This document shows, piece after piece, positions 37,086-51,031 of a stretch of DNA of 64,000 nucleotides. The notes beneath the pieces are model-generated. The model searched no databases. It had not been told where the DNA came from and worked only from the letters and a program-made list of their open reading frames with translations. The stretch is from NCBI GenBank assembly GCA_038496675.1, contig CM076651.1:4550037-4614036 (forward strand), read 5' to 3'. Within the stretch, counting starts at the first letter, position 1, and every line of letters starts with the position of its first letter. The stretch comes from Rachycentron canadum (Eukaryota; Chordata; Actinopteri; Carangiformes; Rachycentridae). Position numbers and translations under genes: made by a program.

Positions 37086-40000
37086 AGCTATGTCTTGTGA
37101 AAACATGCCAGCCCAGTGTTTTTCTTTTTTTTTTCCCCAGTCTGTAAGTGGGCTAAATAAGGAAACAAACCTTGTTGTGCTATAAATGTGTGCAAGTTAT
37201 ATTACAGCAGTGGCCATAATGAGCTGTGTGTCCTGTTTAGCCGGCCATTAGCCAAAAATAGGGAGAGTCAGGAGGAGCTGGGGTGAGGACAACGCACGGG
37301 TTAACGAATTTCACGGCGAGACTGACAGCAACCGGCTCCTTATTTATCAGTCCATTCGCTTAATTAAATAGAAGGCATTGCTAAAGAATTTGGGCCGGTT
37401 GTATTATCAACAGCTAGAACTAATTAGTGTCAAGACGCGATTTAATTACAGAAGCCATTTTGGAATTATACACACCATTAGACTGTTTTCTCTGCCCCAT
37501 CAATAGTGTATCAGGCAGTTGGGGTGAAGGGAGAGAGGGTGAGTCGGAGGGAAAGGAAAACACAAATCCATTGGATGGTGGAGTCTTGAGCATTTATTTC
37601 GAATGTGGTGATGGACTGTCAGCTCCTAACAAGGCCTTGCTGTTTTTGGATGTGACTATCAATGTCAAACTAGTAGCAGAGGAGCTCCTATCAGGTGCAT
37701 CTGTGTAACTGTTTTCTGCTGATTGGTGATCACATGACATCGTCTTTATAGAGGCAGAGCTCAGAGGAAGTTATTTAACTGTAAATAATTCACAAAAACA
37801 AATCACACATTTTTTTTTTTTTTGTTGTTGTTGTTGTTTTTTACTTGTGCTGCATTTTTGCCCTGACTTAGTTCTGGAGAACAGACACATAATTCAATAT
37901 TACTTTATTGAATGACCATTGAATGGCGACCATACCCCGATACAAGTTTTTATTTGTCCATTTAGAAACTTGATATCAATTATCATCCCTCCCCTGTGCT
38001 CCTATAGGCGACAAAGCGCATTGTGTGTATATAAATAATGAAGGCCTTGCGTTTGTGTGCACATGCAATAGTGTCTTTTACTCTCCAGCTGTGGCTGCCT
38101 GTGATGGCCCTGGCGCAGTGGTTCAGTAAGGGCGCCACGATCGGGCTGCTATCTGGTAGGCTGTCATTCAGCTCACGCCGTGGTAGCACTGAGAGCTCTC
38201 ACCACTTCTATGATGCGCCTTCCTTCCCTTTCTTCCTTTCTACCCATCTCCTTGTCCCCAGCTTTTTCATTCCCCAGTTATCTTGTTCCTCTCCATTGCG
38301 TTGAAAGGGTTTTATTTTTTTTTCTTTCATGCCCTTTATCCTTCGCCCACTTCTCTTCCAAACAAAGTCTTTATCTGCAATGCGAAAATTCTCATTACTC
38401 GTATCTTAAGAAGTCATAACACTGCCGAATCACAACTTCTGTTTGAACTTTTCGCTTTCTTTCTGAGTCTGTGGATGCTGCCTGAGCTTTTGTTTTGTGC
38501 CTCTGTTGAGGTGTTAATCTGATCAGTGGAGCAACTCACGAGTTCATCAACTGAGTCACCACATCTGTGCCACCGATGGCATTTACATTCTGCTGTTTAA
38601 ATGACACCTAATGAATAAGATCACGTTTGAACAGTGAGATATTAATGTATTTTACAGAAATATGGCCATAAGAGTCAAAAGTGCATTTTGACTATTACGA
38701 TTTTAAGTGGATTTTAATTTTTGGTCCGATAGCCATCATCAGTTAATGAGTGACTACTGACCCATCATTATGCAATGGAAGCCACTGCTCAGCCCAGCCA
38801 AAGAGCAGCTTTGCCTTTTTTTTTTTTTTTTTTTGCATCCTCGCCTAATTGAGGCCCCCTGATGGTTTAAGCCTTTGGATTTGCCCAGTTATAGTGGCTA
38901 GGTACTAAAAATAAACACACAGAGGACTGACCCAAGGGCTCCAATGCCTTCTGCCGTGTGCACGCACAGACACACATATACACACAGGCACACGCCCACA
39001 CACTGTCTGACCGACAGTGTCCTCAGTCAAAGGAGAGAGCGTCCTTGAGACAGTGGCATGTTGGCTCACTTGGCAGCTTGTTTGTCCTCTCTCTCATATA
39101 TCCTTCCCTTCATTCCTTTGCTCTCCCTACAGCAAGCTGAGGAGATAGTTAATAACAAAACGCTGTTGGGGAGGGCAAAACAGAGATTGGACATGGACGC
39201 CTCTTCTATGCCAGCTGATCCACTTTATCTGGGCGCCAGCACAGACCGATGGTTGGAGGGGTGAGGGAGTTTCTGACAAAAGAAAATGGAATGAGGCGTT
39301 TTTTTTTTATCTTGTCTGGTTTATATATTTTTTTTTATTTTTAATGGAGCTGCTTCGTGAAATAGTTGCTTGCTCAGAGATTAAGCAATGGTTTGCCTTG
39401 GAAGGAATTTGGGATATTCTAGACGCGGAGCTGTTTGACTAAACATATAATCTAAAGCAAGGTTCAGAGGAACAGCCACACCACAGTGGTCTGCAAAAAT
39501 ATCACTCACAATATCCCCCTCCTCAGCTTGCGTAACCACATGTGCGCACACACCCACTAACATGCACATCTACACAAACGCTGCCACAAGTGCTCATCGG
39601 TTTCTGAAATGTAGTGATCAAGTCCCATCTTATGGCTCACTCTTACAGAAGACCACAAATCTTCGTCACTAGTTCAGCAAAGGCACTTTCTGTGTTTGGC
39701 TCATCTAAGTGCCTCCCACTCCCGCTCTGGTTCAGATGAAAATTGAATACGCAATATTATTAAATAATTAGTGCCTCCAGGTCAATATGTGTTTTGAAAT
39801 GTGTGAGGTCCCGAGAATAGCAAAGAAATAGCGATGGGTCAAGTTAATTACTGGCAAGGGCAACCAGCAGCACAGCAAAAAGTCGCCAGATGCATACTGA
39901 GAGAAATGCACCAATATTCACACATGCACAAACATTTCAATGCTTTGTTTGTTTTGTGACACAAGGTGGGGCGATTTATTCACCTCGCTCTGTCTCTGGG

Positions 40001-43000
40001 AGCACGATATCGCACATTTACATTCCATTTCTGGGTGAAGCGTGATCGATCAACCTTTATTTCAAATGAGCGGCTCCCAAAGTGTCGCCTGGGTGGGGTG
40101 GGGGTGAAAAGAATAACAGCTATGATGTGTAATAGTTACATCTATTTATGTCTTCATTCAAGGCAAGAAAGGAGGCCAAGGTGCACAGATTGATATTTTA
40201 ATCACACGGTTTCGCTCTGAAACTGTTTTCCCAACAAAACAATGAATGTGATTCTGAATGACTTCATATCATTGAACAAAAACACTCTCACATGAGATCC
40301 CACTGGAACAATACTAAGAGTCTACATCCACACTGGGAGCTCTGTGAGGCTGCTGCATAGGCAGAGCTTTGAGCTAAATGCTATTATGTTGATTTTAAGC
40401 AGGTGTAATGTTGTAATGCTTACAATCATGTTGTAGTGTGTTATTGGCACTAAACACCAAGTATACCCAGGGCTGATGGGAATATCATTGGTTCTGTATG
40501 TATTTGGTCAGTTCTTTGGTCAAATAAAACAAATCATTTGACAAATTAAACACTTTAGTCTAGTGGTTGTGTTGCATTTTGTTTTTGTTTTTTGTATTTT
40601 TTGGCATTTCCTGGTTTCCCTAGTGTTGTCTGTGTCTGTCAGTGTAGACGTTGAGAATAACGTACAGTAAGGTCAAAGTTAAATCTTTCAATTGCTAGTG
40701 GTGCTACAGGAAAGGACAGAGGGTAACTACAGTCAGCAGAATTCATCCACTGGGGACCATGAATGTACAAAATTGAATTCATTCATTTCAGTCTGAATGA
40801 AAGTGGTGAACCAAGTGGCAGAGCTAAAGCTACCCTGCTAAACAACGTCCCACTGAATATGGAGTGAGCGTTTGTGGCCCGTTGCCTCTAATTCGTGGCT
40901 GCACAAAGGCGCCTGTTATCATTGACCCTGGTACAATAACCAATCAGACATAACGTACCGTAATCAGCATGCTCCCAAATACCCGTGATGATGAGCTTAG
41001 CTAATTGTCATTCATCTGCAGTTTTATTAACATTGAGACATTGAAAAAAGTCCACACTGTCTAACATCTTTATGCTTTTGATTCTTTTGATGACCTGAAT
41101 GTAACGGCTGTGTCTCAAAGTGCACAAAGAACAGTTTGTCCTTGGCACTGATTATAAATAAGAGATTAAAGAAGAGATGCCGAACACTCCAATCATTTGC
41201 ACAACAAACCATGTTCCCTCTTCTGTCAAACGTCTGCATCAGTTGACACCTGACAGACACAAAAGCAAGAAGATTATATAAGGTCAGATGCTTTGTGGCA
41301 TCGTTTCCAAAGATGCAGGGTTAGTGGTAGCGACCTTTAGATGTTCTAGATGAAAAGGAGATGACTGTCAGAAAATGGGAGTTAATTTATTGTGTTTCAG
41401 CTACACACTGGGAAGATTTAATCTTCTGTTACGTTTCATTTATATTTCAATTTCAATTCTATTACTAATGTATCACCAGTATTAGAGGATCTATAAAGGA
41501 ATTGCTTGGCACATGTTTAATGGCAGTGCAAACTGTGCTGACATTGCTGCTGCTGTTAGATAAGGATTATGTTTTCTCAGCACCAAACAGCTCCTTGGAA
41601 CTGGGCATGATACTAAACATATTAGCACAAATTTTAAGCCTGTATCACTGCTTCTATTGACATCACTGTTTTCCAGCTGCTCTTATGCTGCAGTGTTTTT
41701 CCTCATTAGGATATCAGTATTTATCCGTGACCCACAGGGACAGCGTATCTCAAAGCCAAATGTGGCTAGCCACTGCCATGTTAATTGCGGCTCTGACATA
41801 TACCATGAGGGGAAACTGCAGCATATGCTAATTGTTGAGGTGAAGCGAGGCCTCACTCAGCCCGCGTTCATCACTTCTTGGAGCCGGCGGGATGTTTGTT
41901 TTCACCCATTCGGGAAGAGGAGATCAGCCCAACATGGTTCATATTTAAAATCAAACAAACCTCGACAAAAAAAAAAAAAAAGAAAAAGAAAAAGATGGCA
42001 CAATACCACCACCCCCACATTCCTGACGAGCGCTACATGTCAGAATAAGATCCCAGCCTCTTCCCTTGCAGAACACCAACCCAGCAACCCCGTGGTTGTT
42101 TCTTCTTGCACATGCCGCTGACAGCTTGCGCCAAACAATCTCTTGGGAAGCCTCGTTTCCCCTCATCTGAATATTTATGAATGTTGTTGAGCGGCCACAT
42201 TCCATTATCGGAGAGATTGCCTGGCATGGGGCTCCCAATCCTTTCACCCCACTCACGTCCGTCTGGGAGCCTTGCACTTCATCCAATTGCAGTCGGTATT
42301 TCACTGTGCCTGGCTGCCACCGGTGTTGCCGATGTTATGGAGAAAAATGAGAGGGATCGCGGGGGGGGGGGGCAGTACAGAAGGGAACAGGGTGGCGAGC
42401 AGTCAAGAAAAAAAAAAAAATCTATACAGGAGAATGATGAATGGCGTTTTCAAGGTTACAAAGCCTAAATTAAATCGACTAATTCTCTGAGGTGGAAACA
42501 CATGCTGCCCCCCCCCTCCCCTCCTCCCTGAAGTACGTGTCAAACTTTCAGGGCAAAGGTAAAACAAAAACCTACCATTTACACACCAGTTGTCCCCTCT
42601 TTATCTGTACTTCCTGTAACAAGCTACTCACTCCAAAATTTATTAACAATCTCGGTCGTCTACAGAACCAAGCAAACAAGGGGTGGTCAAGGAGCCACTG
42701 CAGCGCCACTACTGCACAATGTTCTCATTGTTTCCTGTCTGGTTTACAAGTGGGTGTATTTGACTAACATCCTCTATTCACCCTGCTGAAAACAAACACT
42801 AGTGAATAGGAAGGGAATGGCTGATCCAGAACTGCCTGATAAGAATCAGATCCAGTACTTAAGTTCCTTTTTTTCCCCTTCCTCCTCAATCGTTAAGAGG
42901 AGGTTCCCTGGGAGGATATGAAATATATAAAAGGTGGGAAGATGGGGAGTGTTCCCTCAAGTTAACAGCTGAAGAGGTTTTTGTGTAAAGGAGAAACCCT

Positions 43001-45045
43001 CTATTGATAAGAAACTGCTTAAGTGACTATGAACTCATTTCCATTCAGCATTCCACTGTAAAATATGCCAAAGTGCAACTCTGGCAGCGTGCGATAAGTT
43101 TGACCCCTGCATGCTGATAGTTTTAGTGAAGCATTCAATGAGAGAAAAGGGCAAGGATTTCAATTTTAATTGCGAGAAGAATTCACAAAAGATCTCTCAA
43201 ACGTGTTCATCAGTTACAGCAGAGCGCGCACATTCTCCCTCCAAGGCTGCCGCTTCTTTCTTTTTTTGGATACTGTTACAGAACAAAAATGACAAATATA
43301 ATAAATGTTCTTGTCATCCTACTCATAAAACCCAAAGGAAATGTTGATGAATAAATTCACCGTGGCAAAGGATGGCTTTGAGAAGAAAAAAATAAATAAA
43401 GAATTAAAAAGTGGTGGGATGTATTGAGAGGAAAACAGAATAAGAGCCAAAAATACACGAAAGTGATTTTTTTTTTTTTTAAAATGTGAGAGGCGTGATT
43501 TCATTGAAGTCAGCCGTGATTGGAGCTTCTGCCGCAAACGCACACACACACCTGATTCCTGCAGTGTGTCACTTGTCCGCCTTCTCTGGGTTGTAATCTG
43601 CATTCACGCAAAGGCTGGAGGTGCTACTGCCAACGGGGACATGAGAGTAATTTGAAGACAATCGCAGGCCAAGGGATGAATTTGAAATCGTGGTTAAATG
43701 AGAACGCTGGCTAAGGATGGATGGATGACCGCGGAGGAGGATGCAGGGCACATGAGAAGCTAGATATTTTGCTGCGCCTGCTGCTTTAGACGATTACTCA
43801 CTGTTACACATTTATGGGCTCCCTGTGAGCTGCTCTTGCCGGCATGTCAACCTCCACTTTACCAAAAACCATTTCCCTACTAGACACATGCATCTGGAGC
43901 GCCTTCACCTCCAGACACACATATTTATATAAATATATCCTCGGTGGCTGCCTGCAAAACACAGACACACATTTAATCTAATCAGCCTGTCAACAACTTT
44001 TCAGCCTATTCTGGTGCCACATTTTGATGCAAATGCACGTTGCACACAGTGCATGAAGTGCCGGGAAATGCGCACAATGGATAGGCATCTGCGTTCTCAG
44101 TCAGACGCGTATTGACAACAAGTCAAGGTCAAGTAGATGAAGCCCCACTTGCCTCTTTGTGCTCTGCAAAGGTTCACCGTGCCCTGTCTGAGAGCAACAT
44201 GCATCACACAAAGCACCAAAGAGCCGCATGTAATCGGGATACAATGAATTTTGTAAAAGTGTCAGCTGTAGATCTCATGTTATATCATGGCCTTTCACAG
44301 GATGTCACTCTCATTTGTTTTTGCTCTTTGAGAAATGACCTTCCCAAAAATGTCACGACTGTCGGACGAGTCCTTGTGCGAGAGCGAGATAAGACACAAC
44401 ATTGTGCCCTCAGCTGGTAATTAATGCTTCAGCTGGAGCGGGTGTGGGGGGAATTCTTAGAAAGGGCACGGTTTGTGGGTAAGGTGGGTGGAGGATAGCA
44501 CTGGAAAACGTCCTGCATTCTGACAGGTCCAATTATGTTGAAAGTACCACGAAGATGAGAAAAGAATGGGAATGTGCAATGTGGGAGACAACAGACGGCC
44601 GATAAGCCTGTTTTGCCAGAATGATCTGACAGCGAAGGCTGTGTACACATGCAGCTGGATGGGAAAAAAGATAATGATCAACGGTGGTGGCTGGACTAAG
44701 GCCACATTCAGACATTAACACATTAGCACTGTGTCAAAAAAAAAACAAAAAAAAAAAAAACAGCCCACTCATTCAATTCAGTGACACCACTAAGCTGGAC
44801 ACAGAGCACTTCAGCAAAAAAAAAAAACCAAAAAAAAAAAAAACAACAAAGCGGGTTCAACATGTTTATTGGACAAGTTGCTACACTATCAATCTGTATT
44901 TATAGCTGTTGCACCACAACTACAGAGTTTAGGAACCCACCTACCGTAGCTTCCCCACAGCTGATGTCTGGCCAACAGCTTCTACGGAGGCAACATTTGA
45001 GAACCACAGTCATAGTGTGCTATTTGAATTTTCTTCTGTGTGTTT
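37086..45045. other. Intronic stretch, no gene seen
   Basis: No recognised exon. It contains poly-T runs (37810-37823, 38817-38834), a G12 run at 42361 and A-rich runs near 44737-44843. Candidate conserved blocks at 37225-37460 and 39715-39860 are under findings. Confidence 0.5.
40735..40815 (+). repeat. Interspersed repeat family B, degenerate fragment
   Basis: AGAATTCATCCACTGGGGAC and ATGAATGTAC, then a diverged continuation with GAAAGTGGTGAACCAAGTGG; resembles the start of the 36830-37085 copy. Confidence 0.45.
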
Positions 45046-45359
45046 CGGCACGGTGGAGCAGTGGTTAGCACTGTCGCCCCACAGCAAGAAGGTTCTGGGC
45101 TTAAATCCCAGGCCTCTGGCCTTTGGGTTGGGTTGACTCCAGGTACTCTGGCTTCCTCGCACAGTCCACAGACATGCATGTTTAGCTTAACATTTAGTTG
45201 ACTCTTAATTGCCTGTAGGCGTGAGTTTGAATGGTTGTTTGCCTCTGTATGCTGACCCTGCAATAGACTGGCAACTTGTCCATAACGCCATGGCCCAGCT
45301 GGGATCGGCCCTCCATGACCCTGACGGATAATCAGTATAAATAGTGGATGGATGGATGT
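45046..45359 (+). repeat. SINE-type retroposon, near full length, tRNA-like head
   Basis: The head reads GGCACGGTGGAGCAGTGGTT with box-A-like GGAGCAGTGGTTAGC and box-B-like GGGCTTAAATCCC about 45 bases later, as in a polymerase III promoter of tRNA origin. The body includes CTTAATTGCCTGTAGG and AGACTGGCAACTTGTCC, and the end is GGATGGATGGATG. The same element is seen truncated at 5227-5512 and reversed at 57194-57427. Confidence 0.8.
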
Positions 45360-47496
45360 AAGTTTCTGAAAAGTTGAAGTCAGACTCAGGAGCCTCAGTA
45401 ACACACATCTAGCACAGTAAATACAGTTACTTAGAGGATTAGATAATAAATAACGAAAGGTTCCCTGAGGAGTTTTACCCCTCTAGTGGTGCTATGGAGC
45501 TCTTTGTTTCACTCACATTGGTGTACATGTGTAACGTGGGGCACGCCCTTGCCAATTGTTTCACACTGTTCCGATCATCTACAGGTAGGCATAGGAAACC
45601 ATGCTGCAATGCGCCAACAAAGACCGAGAGGAGGAAGACTGCAAGCCAGTGTGCACGGACATTGTAAACAATTCTGAATTTTAAATGCAACCCCACGGGG
45701 CTTTAAAGCAAGGTAGGGCCTCATCATGCTCAATAAAGCTGTCTCGTGTGGTGGTGAAATAAACAGGAGAGTCAACACTGAACTACAAATCCTTTAACTT
45801 TAGCATGTACTGGTGAGCACCTTTAACCATGTGCATCAAGTAGAACATCAGGTTTATGTGGCAACACACTTTCATGATTAAATATGACAAAGCACAAAGT
45901 TCTGCAGCACAAATAATTCTGTCAAACTTAAAATCATGATGACAGTTATTATGTTATAAACTGCAGTGTTTAAGCATCTCATGAGTGTTAAAATTAGACT
46001 AGACTACAGGGATTTGTACTTCACTTTTTCACCTGTATCTGGCTGCAGACACACACACACACATGCGCACACGTAGCCTCTTGCCCCCGCCATTTTTGAT
46101 CTGACGCCCTGTTAAAATGTGTAGATGAGAGGTCGGACGGTGCAGAGTTTCAGCATGTTTACTGCTTGACCCACTGGTAAGAGGGTGAATGGAGCAGCGC
46201 AGGTTTACTCCCTGTGGTCAGACGGGTTCAGATGAGCAGCTCCGAAGCGATTAGGCCTGGGTGCAGCGACATGTGGGAGGCAGAGAAAACACGGGGAGAC
46301 AGGCAGCAGAATGAGCTTCCATTGTGTGAACGTCTGAGGTGGGGGAGAGGTGAGCCTCCACGGCCTCATTTATACACCTAACTGTTAGTCCACGATGTTT
46401 TGGATTTGACCCGATTTATTTTGTTGTTATGGTTAATTTGAAATCACACGAAGACCTGGAGGGAGCTTGGTTTGTCAGCGCTATTTGGCTACAGTTTGAA
46501 AGCCAACTCAAACTAATCTGCACGTGTGTGTTTGTGGGAGCACGTGTTTTGATCCTACCTTGGGTAATGATGCAAGGCCCTGACATTTCTACATCCCTTT
46601 TAACGGAGCTGCTTAAGTTGTTGAGAGTCACAAAGTGAGCATGAAATCATAGACTGCATCCAACCAGGCAGCAGGTGGGTGGGTGGCGTCCGGTCCCTCC
46701 TCCTCAGGAACCGCTCGTGTTCCTCAGAGAGAGAGAGAGGTCCTGCTAAAGCAAAACAGCTCCTCACAAAGCCAGGAAGGAAAAAAAAAAAGCTACAAGG
46801 CACCTAAATCAAACCCCGAGTAACTGAAAACAATAGTTGTTACGACACTAATGAGATTACATCAAATGTCCCCAGGAAATCGGCTAAGGTGATGAGGTGA
46901 TTTACTTCTTGGTGACTGGGTAGACTGTAAAACACCAAACATGGAATTAATCAGTCCACATTAAAACATGTAGAGTAGCTACAAAAATGTAATGAATTAA
47001 AATGTATCCAACAATAAAGTTACACTTCCTTGGGTCTAAATTGAGTTACTTCAACTATTTGCAAATCCAATAAAAAGTAAGCAAGACAATTTTTTTTTTT
47101 TGTACATAATCTCAAAAATATAATGCATGTATAGATGACTGAGGAGCATCTCAAATTGAATCCTGATTTAATTCGGAAGCCAGTGTAGGGACATCAGATC
47201 TGGAGTGATATGAGGTCTTAGTGGGTAATCCTGCTGGAGAGTTTTGGACTAACTGTAACAGAGTAAGTGTCCTTGCTCAGGCAGGAATAAAGGGGATTGT
47301 AGCATCTAAGAGCGTGGACACAAAAACATAGTAACCATGAATGTCAGTGGACACCTGAAAACCAGAACTATAGATTTACTTTGATGTAATTGAAGTAAAT
47401 CCAATGTGCATTTTTGTATTATCTCATTTAATCTCTCAGAGCTGCATCCCGAGTAAATCATCCAGCCTGCTCCGAGCTTGTATTATCTCCACTCCG

Positions 47497-47590
47497 TTCA
47501 AGTTTTATTTATAAAGCCCAAAATCACAAGTTTGTCTCAGATGGCTTTACAGTCTGTACAGAACATGACACCCTCTATCTTTAGACCCAG
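47497..47590 (+). repeat. Short interspersed repeat fragment
   Basis: CAAGTTTTATTTATAAAGCC, then AAATCACAAGTTTGTCTCAG and GGCTTTACAG. This wording is frequent in teleost DNA (a retroposon tail with ATTTATAAAGCCCAA). Low divergence cannot be judged by eye; family unnamed. Confidence 0.6.
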
Positions 47591-48314
47591 AGTTCAAATG
47601 ATCTGCATTTGGATCCATCTGACGTCCAAAAATCTACTGAGATTCCACCGAGGTGTTATCAGCATCTGTTAGCTAAAAGCCCAGATAGCGCCTTCAGATC
47701 TTAAGAGGTGCTTAATGTCAAAACCCGTGACTCGAACACGAATACGAGATCTGAGCAACAAGATATGAAATATTTCTCCCTGTCACAATTTAAACTCAGA
47801 TTACCCAAGGGGCAGGGATCCTTTTTACATTCACCATTTACATTTCTTTTTTTTTTTTTTTTTTTTAAACTCCAGAAAAACAAACTAATCTGTCTGTGTT
47901 TTTTGATGTCTCATCCTTTCATTTTCTATTTGGTAGAACTCGATTAAATTTTTCCAAACCGTGACATTTTCACCAGAGGACTCCCATGTTTGTGTCTCAA
48001 GAGTGGCCAGAGAATGATAATCATATTTAATAAGGTATTGATTTGACCAGCACGCATCCACTATCAAACACAAGCAGAAGAAAAGCATGTTGGTTGCCCT
48101 TTCAGGAAACATGTAATGTGGCAGGAATATAATGGAGCTTCTCTGGAGAGTTTGACTTGATATTGGAGTTGTTCACGGAGCTGTTAGGAATACAAACTAT
48201 TGATTATTCTCTAATGTCTTCAATGTTAGTAACAGTTTTCCTAAGCCAGGATGGTTCACGCGAGTCTGAATTCAGCCGTCATCACACGGTGCTGCAAATA
48301 AAAACCAATCGCAC

Positions 48315-48318
<4 letters not shown>

Positions 48319-48359
<41 letters not shown>

Positions 48360-48369
48360 GAGAGAGAGC
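48319..48369 (+). repeat. (AG)n microsatellite
   Basis: Nineteen AG units, then GGAGGAGAGAGAG. CT-rich on the magi3 strand. Confidence 0.95.
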
Positions 48370-49334
48370 AGCACTAACGGTCACACACTCACACGCACAC
48401 ACACTTGGGTCAATTCTACCTTATCAGCTCTTAAATTAATGAGAGTGGTCCAGACACCACGTTGGGTAATGAGACAATTAATTCCTCATCTGGCATTTTC
48501 ATCCAACAGCTCTTGAACAACAAGAAGAGCCAATAGCTACAGGCAAGAAAGTCAAAGAGCGGGCAGGGGGTGGCAGGGAGGCGTTGTGCGGCTGAAACAG
48601 GTGAACAACGGTATTCGGGGCATGTCAGAGACAGCGGCGGTTGACCGAGAAAGCGAGGGAACAGCAAGACACGGGCACGGGTCAAAGGCTGCCGCAGACG
48701 AGGAGCTGAGGGAGGTGATAGAAGAGAGCAGAAATGAAATCTGGTGGAGAAGATGGAGAAAAGGGGAGAAGGAACAGGCGCCAAAGCTGAGGCAATTACC
48801 TGCCAAACCAAGTCCCCGTCTTTTCTCCTCTCTCACAGCGCTCACGGGAGAGGGACGGAGAGCGGTGTGAGCCATCAGAAGAGCTGAACTCTTGTCTATC
48901 CCCGACCTAATTATCCACAGGAAGGTCCCCAGGTGAGCTACAGGGCGCTTTAAGTGTGTGAAGGCCATCCACGCAGGAGAGCAAACATCTGCCCATCATA
49001 GTGACAACACACAGACAACAGCCAGCACCAAAGTACTGGATAAAGGCCAGTCGCACAAAAAAGTGGCACAATGAAATTCTCCTGCTGGAGGCAGATGGTC
49101 ATGGAGGAACTACTTGTGCTGTTAGTTTATAAATTGCTGTTGCTGGTGAGCTCACTGATAACACACTAGCCAGCCAGAAATTAGTCAGTCACAGTAACTC
49201 CCCAAACTTTCTTCCATTTTCTCAGCACTGGGCTGTTTTTTCACAGTTTTGTTTTCAGGCTGGTACATCATTTCGCTGTTTAAAGCAGGCCTAAAGGAAG
49301 AAATGATGAAGCACCTGTGCCCTGGCACATCTGC

Positions 49335-49736
49335 TAAAGGTATTGCTATTTGAAGTTTTAATGAGCATAAGAAGATATATTTGGTTTAAATCAACAAAAA
49401 CCATCTCAGTGTAGTTTTACATCTTCTCTCTGGAGCTCTAGTAATAACAGGTTGGTGGTCTTCTGATTGGCCGGACAAAAATAAAGCAGATTTCATGTAA
49501 ACACTCAGAGAGACCAAGGACAGACGGTGGCTCGAGGTGGGCTGGGCTTGGGGCACGCCTGAGAGCAGTGACTGCTATGTTGTGACATCACAAAGTTACA
49601 GAAATCTTGACGGCTTGTTTTTATGGCTGAGTTTCTTAATACAAGCTGTGTGCATTTCTCTGTGCACTTTGACACTTTCACAGTATTAATATAGAATCTA
49701 GACCTTCACACAACATGGGACCTTTAAGTTTCTTAT
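49335..49736 (+). mobile_element. MITE-like element, copy 2 of 3
   Basis: Starts TAAAGGTATTGCTATTTGAA (internal deletion just after the terminal repeat) and ends CATGGGACCTTTAA. It shares CATCTCAGTGTAGTTTTACA, TCTCTCTGGAGCTCTAG, CACTCAGAGAGACCAA and AGCTGTGTGCATTTCTCTGT with the copies at 7517 and 54243. Confidence 0.75.
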
Positions 49737-51002
49737 GCGAACAATAGGCAAAGAAAAAACAAACAACCCTGAGGTAAGGGATCATCTGTAAATCAAGGCA
49801 TATTTGCAATCATTCTGGTAGATCTGCCTGTTCTACAAGTTCATTTTCGACCCATATGGAGCTTGGACAACACTAAAATTTCACAACCTCCTTGCATTTC
49901 ACCATTTAGTCTAGTGAGTTTCTGACAAGAGATTGAGCCGTTTCTGAACTGGTGCACCATCAACTCTTGTGATTCTCTCAGATTGCTATTTCAGTGTGTG
50001 GTATTTTTTAGAGGGTGGGAAATCAACATTTTGCAGCAGAACAGCTGGCAACACCCCACTTCCTCAGTCTGCTTCTACACAGTAACCCATTTCTGCATGA
50101 AGAGTTTCCTATGGTATGTCCAAATGGCCTATTATGGACAACCCCCTAGCATGTAATCACGTCTCAATAAGTGACACTATTCAACATTGCTTAGATCAAT
50201 GCTCCTCGGCGATGCGTGTGGCTCAGGAGAAATCAATACCCCCTTTGTCAGACAAGACTCAATCACGTGCTGAAGCTTAATGGTGCAAAATGCAGATGCC
50301 TGAGGATTTAAGTGTGAAAAAGGTGTTGCTTCAGGGAGACAGAAGAGGGAAAGGGGGAGGGTTATTATATGACGTAATATCGATCCAAGTTGGAAAACAA
50401 GCACTGGATGCAGGAATCTACGGGGGGAAAAGCGTGCTTGATCGATCCGATCCCCGTCGCCAGACAAAGCACAGGATTATAGATGTTTGCACGGACAAAA
50501 GAATGGATAGGGAAGTGTATGGATGGTTTGACATGCAGGCTGAGAGATAAGGACAGATTGGACACATAAATCTGGGGGCCAGAGACAGAGCAATGGCTGA
50601 CGTCAGATAAATGATAAGAAAAAAAAAAGAAATCACACACGTGCTGCAGATTTAAGGTCAGTGTTAATACAGCGGATTGTGATTGTATGTTAAACCAACT
50701 TTACAGATGGTATTATGCAACAGTCAGTCGCAATGGATGGAACAACGTGCTTGGAGTCAAGCCCAGTCATAATCCGGCCAATGAGTTGACAAAAAGCATC
50801 ACTAGGCCTGGTCACCTAATCCCTCATACTCACTCCATGATGCAATGGGGAGATTTGCTGCCAGTTCCCCAGGAATATACAGTATTTGGTTTAGGTGCTA
50901 TAGAGGAAATGGAAAATGAGCATCTTGTGTCCCCATCTTATGTATACTCTTGTTGCCAGTTTGTGCACCATTTTGGGACAGACCATCGATGATGCAGAGC
51001 CA

Positions 51003-51031
51003 CAGATGGGTGGGGGGTGGGGGGTGGGTGT
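51003..51031 (+). repeat. GGGGTGG-type tract
   Basis: GATGGGTGGGGGGTGGGGGG then TGGGTGTG; a plus-strand G-quadruplex candidate. Confidence 0.6.

Noticed and set aside
41657..42121. 154-codon plus-strand open frame
   Set aside because: It includes a Lys-rich run from poly-A and no recognisable motif; probably chance.
45046..45120. tRNA gene
   Set aside because: Box A and B analogues are present, but the sequence is the head of a SINE-type repeat with two relatives in the window and no intact cloverleaf.
48431..48968. Overlapping Ser/Pro/Leu-rich frames on the minus strand and a 94-codon plus frame
   Set aside because: Both strands are open over the same GC-rich stretch, composition is biased, and there is no conserved motif.
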